NCBI GenBank assembly: GCA_016935035.1
Contig: JAFGRR010000195.1
Span: 1 to 9,114, forward strand
Length of the DNA: 9,114 nucleotides
From: Phycisphaerae bacterium
GTDB taxonomy: Bacteria; Planctomycetota; Phycisphaerae; UBA1845; Fen-1342
Direction: 5' to 3'
Position numbers and translations under genes: made by a program. Positions 6,516-9,114 of this stretch are shown piece after piece (position 1 is the first letter of the stretch; each line of letters begins with the position of its first letter). The notes beneath the pieces are model-generated. The model ran no database searches and had not been told where the DNA came from. It worked only from the letters and a program-made list of their open reading frames with translations.

Positions 6516-7556
6516 CTACGCGACGGGGGCCGGTCGGGGTGTTTCTGCCACGTCGTGGGGCATGATCTGTTCATCACGCGCGATAGCGCGGGTCAGCCAG
6601 CGGCCGATCAGCGTGTGCGCGAGGTAGGGCCGCACGCCGTCGCCAGGCCGCTTGTAGGCCACATCGTCAGTGGCGATGCGGTGGCCGGCCGGCAGATCGC
6701 GGGCGGCGACCACGCTACGTCCGATCGTGCCTTCGCAGGCGGCGACACGCTTCTCACCGTCGCCCAGCATCACGTCCACGCGGCGGATGGCGTTGACCAG
6801 TGCGGCCATGGTGGGCGGATCGGCGCTGGCGGCGTGGTCGGGACCCTCGTCCAGACAATCGAGCGTCAGGTGTTTCTCGATCAGAACCGCTCCCATCGCG
6901 ACGGCCGCCACGGCTGCCGCTATGCCGATCGTGTGATCCGAGAAGCCGATCGGCACACCGTGATAACGCTGCTTGAGCGACGAGATGACACGCAGATTCA
7001 CCTCCGCGTCCGGGGGCGGGTAGGCGGACACGCAGTGCAGCAGACAGAGCTTATCGCAGCCGTTGTCTCGCAGCGTCGTGACGGCGCGATCCACGTCCTC
7101 GAAGGCGCAGCCGCCGGTGCTCAGGATGACGGGTTTGCGCATGCGTGCCACTGCGGCAAGGAGTGGCGTGTGCGTGATCTCGCCGGAGCCGATCTTGATA
7201 ACGGGGATGTCGAGTCGTTGAAGCAGTTGCAGGCTCGGCATGTCAAAGGGGGTTGCGACGAGGGCTAGGCCGGCGGCGCGGGCCGCCTCGCACAGTTGTT
7301 GCTGCTCTTCCTCGGGCATGCGCAGCGATTCGAGCATTTCAGTCTCGTCGGCGCGGTGCACGCGGCTGCATAGCTCGTCGGGGACGAAGAGCTGCAGCTT
7401 GACGCCGTCGACGCCGGTTCGCCGAGCGGTTTCGATCAACTGGCGTCCGCGCTCGACCACGCCGTTGTGGTTCACGCCAAGCTCGGCGATGACCGTGCAA
7501 CGTCGGGGCGCGTCTGAGTCAGAAAACAGGTTCCGGAGCTTGGCCACGTTGTTCAT
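6516..7556 (-). CDS. neuB: NeuB-family nonulosonic acid synthase (sialic/legionaminic-type)
   Basis: Condenses phosphoenolpyruvate with an N-acetylated six-carbon sugar (ManNAc or a 2,4-diacetamido relative) to form a nine-carbon nonulosonic acid, in the cytoplasm with a divalent metal. It has 346 residues, full length. The TIM barrel shows AELGVNHNG (24-32), VKLQLF (52-57), TPFD (102-105), KIGSGEITHTPLL (121-133), ILSTGG (144-149), HCVSAYPPP (174-182), GFSDHTIG (204-211) and EKHLTLD (227-233). His208 and His229 match the two metal ligands known in meningococcal NeuB, with the same spacing. A C-terminal SAF (antifreeze-like) domain runs from about 277 to 335 (GRSVVAARDLPAGHRI). The start is secure: its ATG overlaps the neuA stop (ATGA, 7553-7556) with GGAGG (7564-7568) seven bases upstream. 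It is the last gene of the neuC-neuA-neuB operon. The symbol refers to the family; LegI- or PseI-type substrates are not excluded. Confidence 0.9.
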   Translation of the reverse strand: MNNVAKLRNLFSDSDAPRRCTVIAELGVNHNGVVERGRQLIETARRTGVDGVKLQLFVPDELCSRVHRADETEMLESLRMPEEEQQQLCEAARAAGLALVATPFDMPSLQLLQRLDIPVIKIGSGEITHTPLLAAVARMRKPVILSTGGCAFEDVDRAVTTLRDNGCDKLCLLHCVSAYPPPDAEVNLRVISSLKQRYHGVPIGFSDHTIGIAAAVAAVAMGAVLIEKHLTLDCLDEGPDHAASADPPTMAALVNAIRRVDVMLGDGEKRVAACEGTIGRSVVAARDLPAGHRIATDDVAYKRPGDGVRPYLAHTLIGRWLTRAIARDEQIMPHDVAETPRPAPVA

Positions 7557-8221
7557 GCGGTGGCCTCCACGCGACTGTCGTCGGTCAGGTACGCCTGTGC
7601 CAGCCGCAGGTCGTCGAACGTGTCGATATCCACACTACGCCGTGGTGGCATGACGTAAGCGAGCGTCTTGCGCGGCACGCGCATGTTGAGGTAGTCGTCC
7701 CAGGTGTAGGCATAGATGGCGCCGTTAAGGCGGTAGACGTAATCGTCGCCGACCAGCGGCTCGAACTGGCCGTCCGGGCGTACACGTCCGAGCCAGTTAC
7801 CCGGCGCGCAGGGCGTGACGGATATGACGGCGCACGGTGCGTGCTCCTCGAAGATGTTCATGGTGGCGCGGATGTCGTCGGCGGTACGCAGCGGCGACGT
7901 CGGTTGTAGGATCATGAGTGCGTCGTAGCTGGTGCCGCGCTCGGACAGCCAGCGCAGGTACCAGATCATGGCGTCGCGCGTGGTGGCCTCGTCGGTGGCA
8001 AGCGATTCCGGCCGTAGGCGCGGACAAGCCACGCCGTGGCGGCGGGCGACCAAGGCGATCGCCGGGCTGTCGGTGTTGACGAACACGTCGTCGAAGACCC
8101 CGCTCTCGAGCGCGGCCTGGCAGGTGTACGCGAGCAACGGGCGGTCGCCGAGGTTTATGAGATTCTTGTTTGGGACGCGCTTCGACCCTTCGCGGGCCGG
8201 TATGAACGCAGCGATTCTCAT
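7553..8221 (-). CDS. neuA: CMP-nonulosonate (N-acylneuraminate) cytidylyltransferase
   Basis: Activates the nonulosonic acid with CTP to the CMP-sugar used by transferases. It has 222 residues, normal for a single-domain enzyme, with no extra esterase or SGNH domain. The nucleotide-binding loop is IPAREGSKRVPNKN (7-20). RPESLATDEATTRDAM (70-85) and LQPTSPLRTADDI (105-117) follow. NGAIYAY (166-172) and RRSVDIDTFDDL (194-205) carry the Asp pair (198 and 200) expected to bind the metal. The ARxGSKRxPxKN form resembles LegF/PseF-type enzymes as much as classical NeuA, so the exact acid is open. I chose the ATG at 8221: it overlaps the neuC stop (ATGA, 8218-8221), has GGAG eight bases upstream, and starts at the usual MRIAAFIPAR. 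A longer frame to 8278 would add an arginine-rich tail within neuC. The stop overlaps the neuB start. Confidence 0.9.
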   Translation of the reverse strand: MRIAAFIPAREGSKRVPNKNLINLGDRPLLAYTCQAALESGVFDDVFVNTDSPAIALVARRHGVACPRLRPESLATDEATTRDAMIWYLRWLSERGTSYDALMILQPTSPLRTADDIRATMNIFEEHAPCAVISVTPCAPGNWLGRVRPDGQFEPLVGDDYVYRLNGAIYAYTWDDYLNMRVPRKTLAYVMPPRRSVDIDTFDDLRLAQAYLTDDSRVEATA

Positions 8222-9114
8222 GCAATGGTCTCCGCGGCAACCAGATGTTTGCTCATGAGGTCTTCGGCGTCGGCGCATTCGGCGAGACTGTGGCAGATGC
8301 GTTGGGCGGCATGGCCGTCGCCGAATGGCGATCGAACGTTCGCGAACGGGCCATGCTCTATCTGCCGCTGGATCGCCAGTGACAACGAGGCGACGGTTGG
8401 TTCCATTTCATCGACGATGTTGGCGGCGCGGGCCCGGCCGCTCTGGCGAATGCCGACGATTACGGACGGGGTCCCGAAGACGGGCGTCTCGATCACGCCG
8501 CTGGAACTGTTGCCGACGTAGCAGGCACAGTGTCGCAGGGCGGCGGTGTATTGTTCGGCGCTGAGGGCGGCGCTGAGGGAGACATCGGGCCGGCCGGCGG
8601 CCCAGCGGCGGATCAGGGCGTCGTGCTCGTCGCCGCCACTGTCCGCGTTGGACAGCACGCAGAGCTTGTGCGCGCCGCCGATGGACGACAGGGCTTCGAG
8701 GAGGATGCGGAGGTGCTGCTGTGATTGCACCGGGTGCAACGTGACCGGCAGAAAGCTGACCAGGACAAAGGGCATGCCGGGCGGCGCAAGGCTGTTTGCT
8801 TCGAGCAGGGACCGCTCGGCCGGCGTGGCCAGCAGGTTGTCCAGCGACGGCAGCCCGACCACACGCACGCGCCATGGCTCCTCGCCGAGTGCTCGAACGC
8901 GGTCGGCGGCCACGTCGTTGGCGACGAAATGCAGTTGCGCGAGCTTGGTCATGGCGTTGCGCAAGTTGCCGTCCTGATTCGTCGCCACGTCTGTCTCGCC
9001 GCCGGCGACGTGCGCCAGCGGGATGCCGAGCATGGTGGCGGCGACGGCGGCACCGAAGGATTCATAGCGGTCGCCCGTGACGACCACCCACGCCGGTCGC
9101 TGCTCGCACAGGGC
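8218..9114 (-). CDS. neuC: NeuC-type hydrolysing UDP-sugar 2-epimerase (N-terminus outside window)
   Basis: Family members convert UDP-GlcNAc to ManNAc plus UDP, or UDP-diacetamidobacillosamine to its manno form (LegG), giving the NeuB substrate. The frame is open to the window edge; 298 residues are present of about 380. Numbering from the edge: GDR (14-16), HVAGGE (35-40), TKLAQLHF (56-63), LGEEP (76-80), GNSSSGVIETPVFGTPSV (201-218), GIRQSGR (221-227) and a C-terminal GDGHAAQRI (265-273). The GT-B epimerase fold and the UDP-binding half look intact. Three positions that are normally His differ: Asn53 (usual RHxxTK), Gln60 (usual HLHF) and Leu122 (usual HPVT; here FLPVT). It is the most upstream visible gene of the operon, joined to neuA by an ATGA overlap. 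Family assignment is firm; activity and substrate are less certain because of the substitutions. Confidence 0.88.
   Translation of the reverse strand, partial: ALCEQRPAWVVVTGDRYESFGAAVAATMLGIPLAHVAGGETDVATNQDGNLRNAMTKLAQLHFVANDVAADRVRALGEEPWRVRVVGLPSLDNLLATPAERSLLEANSLAPPGMPFVLVSFLPVTLHPVQSQQHLRILLEALSSIGGAHKLCVLSNADSGGDEHDALIRRWAAGRPDVSLSAALSAEQYTAALRHCACYVGNSSSGVIETPVFGTPSVIVGIRQSGRARAANIVDEMEPTVASLSLAIQRQIEHGPFANVRSPFGDGHAAQRICHSLAECADAEDLMSKHLVAAETIA

Noticed and set aside
6555..7268. Plus-strand frame (237 codons) opposite neuB
   Set aside because: It is antisense to an intact NeuB that has a verified start and ribosome-binding site. The product is rich in Gly, Asp, His and Arg without any motif.
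1..9114. Frequent GCCGGC and GGCCGG hexamers
   Set aside because: Their number fits chance plus codon preference (Gly, Ala, Pro, Arg) in GC-rich DNA. They are not regularly spaced and form no array.

Overview
This is a GC-rich (roughly 60-65% by eye) bacterial chromosomal window with seven confident protein-coding genes. Two of them are cut by the window edges. One small ORF is doubtful. I see no rRNA, tRNA, CRISPR array, insertion sequence or phage gene. The style of the AroB and FolC proteins and the mix of genes suggest a Planctomycetota-like bacterium, possibly from a metagenome. That assignment is an inference from protein flavour, not a proof.

Layout, left to right. Bases 1-765 (+) are the C-terminal part of the fatty-acid condensing enzyme FabF. 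It converges on two tandem minus-strand integral-membrane glycosyltransferases of the GT87/DUF2029 type (896-2152 and 2154-3524), separated by one base and clearly paralogous. A good sigma-70-like promoter lies upstream of the pair at 3586-3614. Next comes aroB (3698-4774, minus), 3-dehydroquinate synthase of the shikimate pathway. aroB is divergent from folC (5016-6446 plus stop, + strand), folylpolyglutamate/dihydrofolate synthase. The 241-base aroB-folC gap holds promoter-like elements, a perfect 7-bp palindrome and a possible small minus-strand ORF. folC ends at a hairpin (6476-6500) and converges on a minus-strand operon, neuC-neuA-neuB (edge to 6516). This operon encodes a hydrolysing UDP-sugar 2-epimerase, a CMP-nonulosonate cytidylyltransferase and a nonulosonate synthase, joined by two 4-base ATGA stop/start overlaps.

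How the genes work together. The neu operon would make and activate a nine-carbon acidic sugar (sialic, legionaminic or a related acid) for a surface glycan. The GT87 pair could build envelope glycans from lipid-linked sugars, but no direct link to the nonulosonate can be shown. aroB (towards chorismate and p-aminobenzoate) and folC (folate) act in connected pathways and share a divergent control region. fabF is housekeeping lipid synthesis.

The most notable observation is that NeuC lacks three histidines that I expect to be nearly invariant in its family (now Asn, Gln and Leu), while it stays in a tightly coupled operon. The rest of the window is mostly ordinary core metabolism with an accessory surface-sugar locus. 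I found no clear evidence of a wholly new system.
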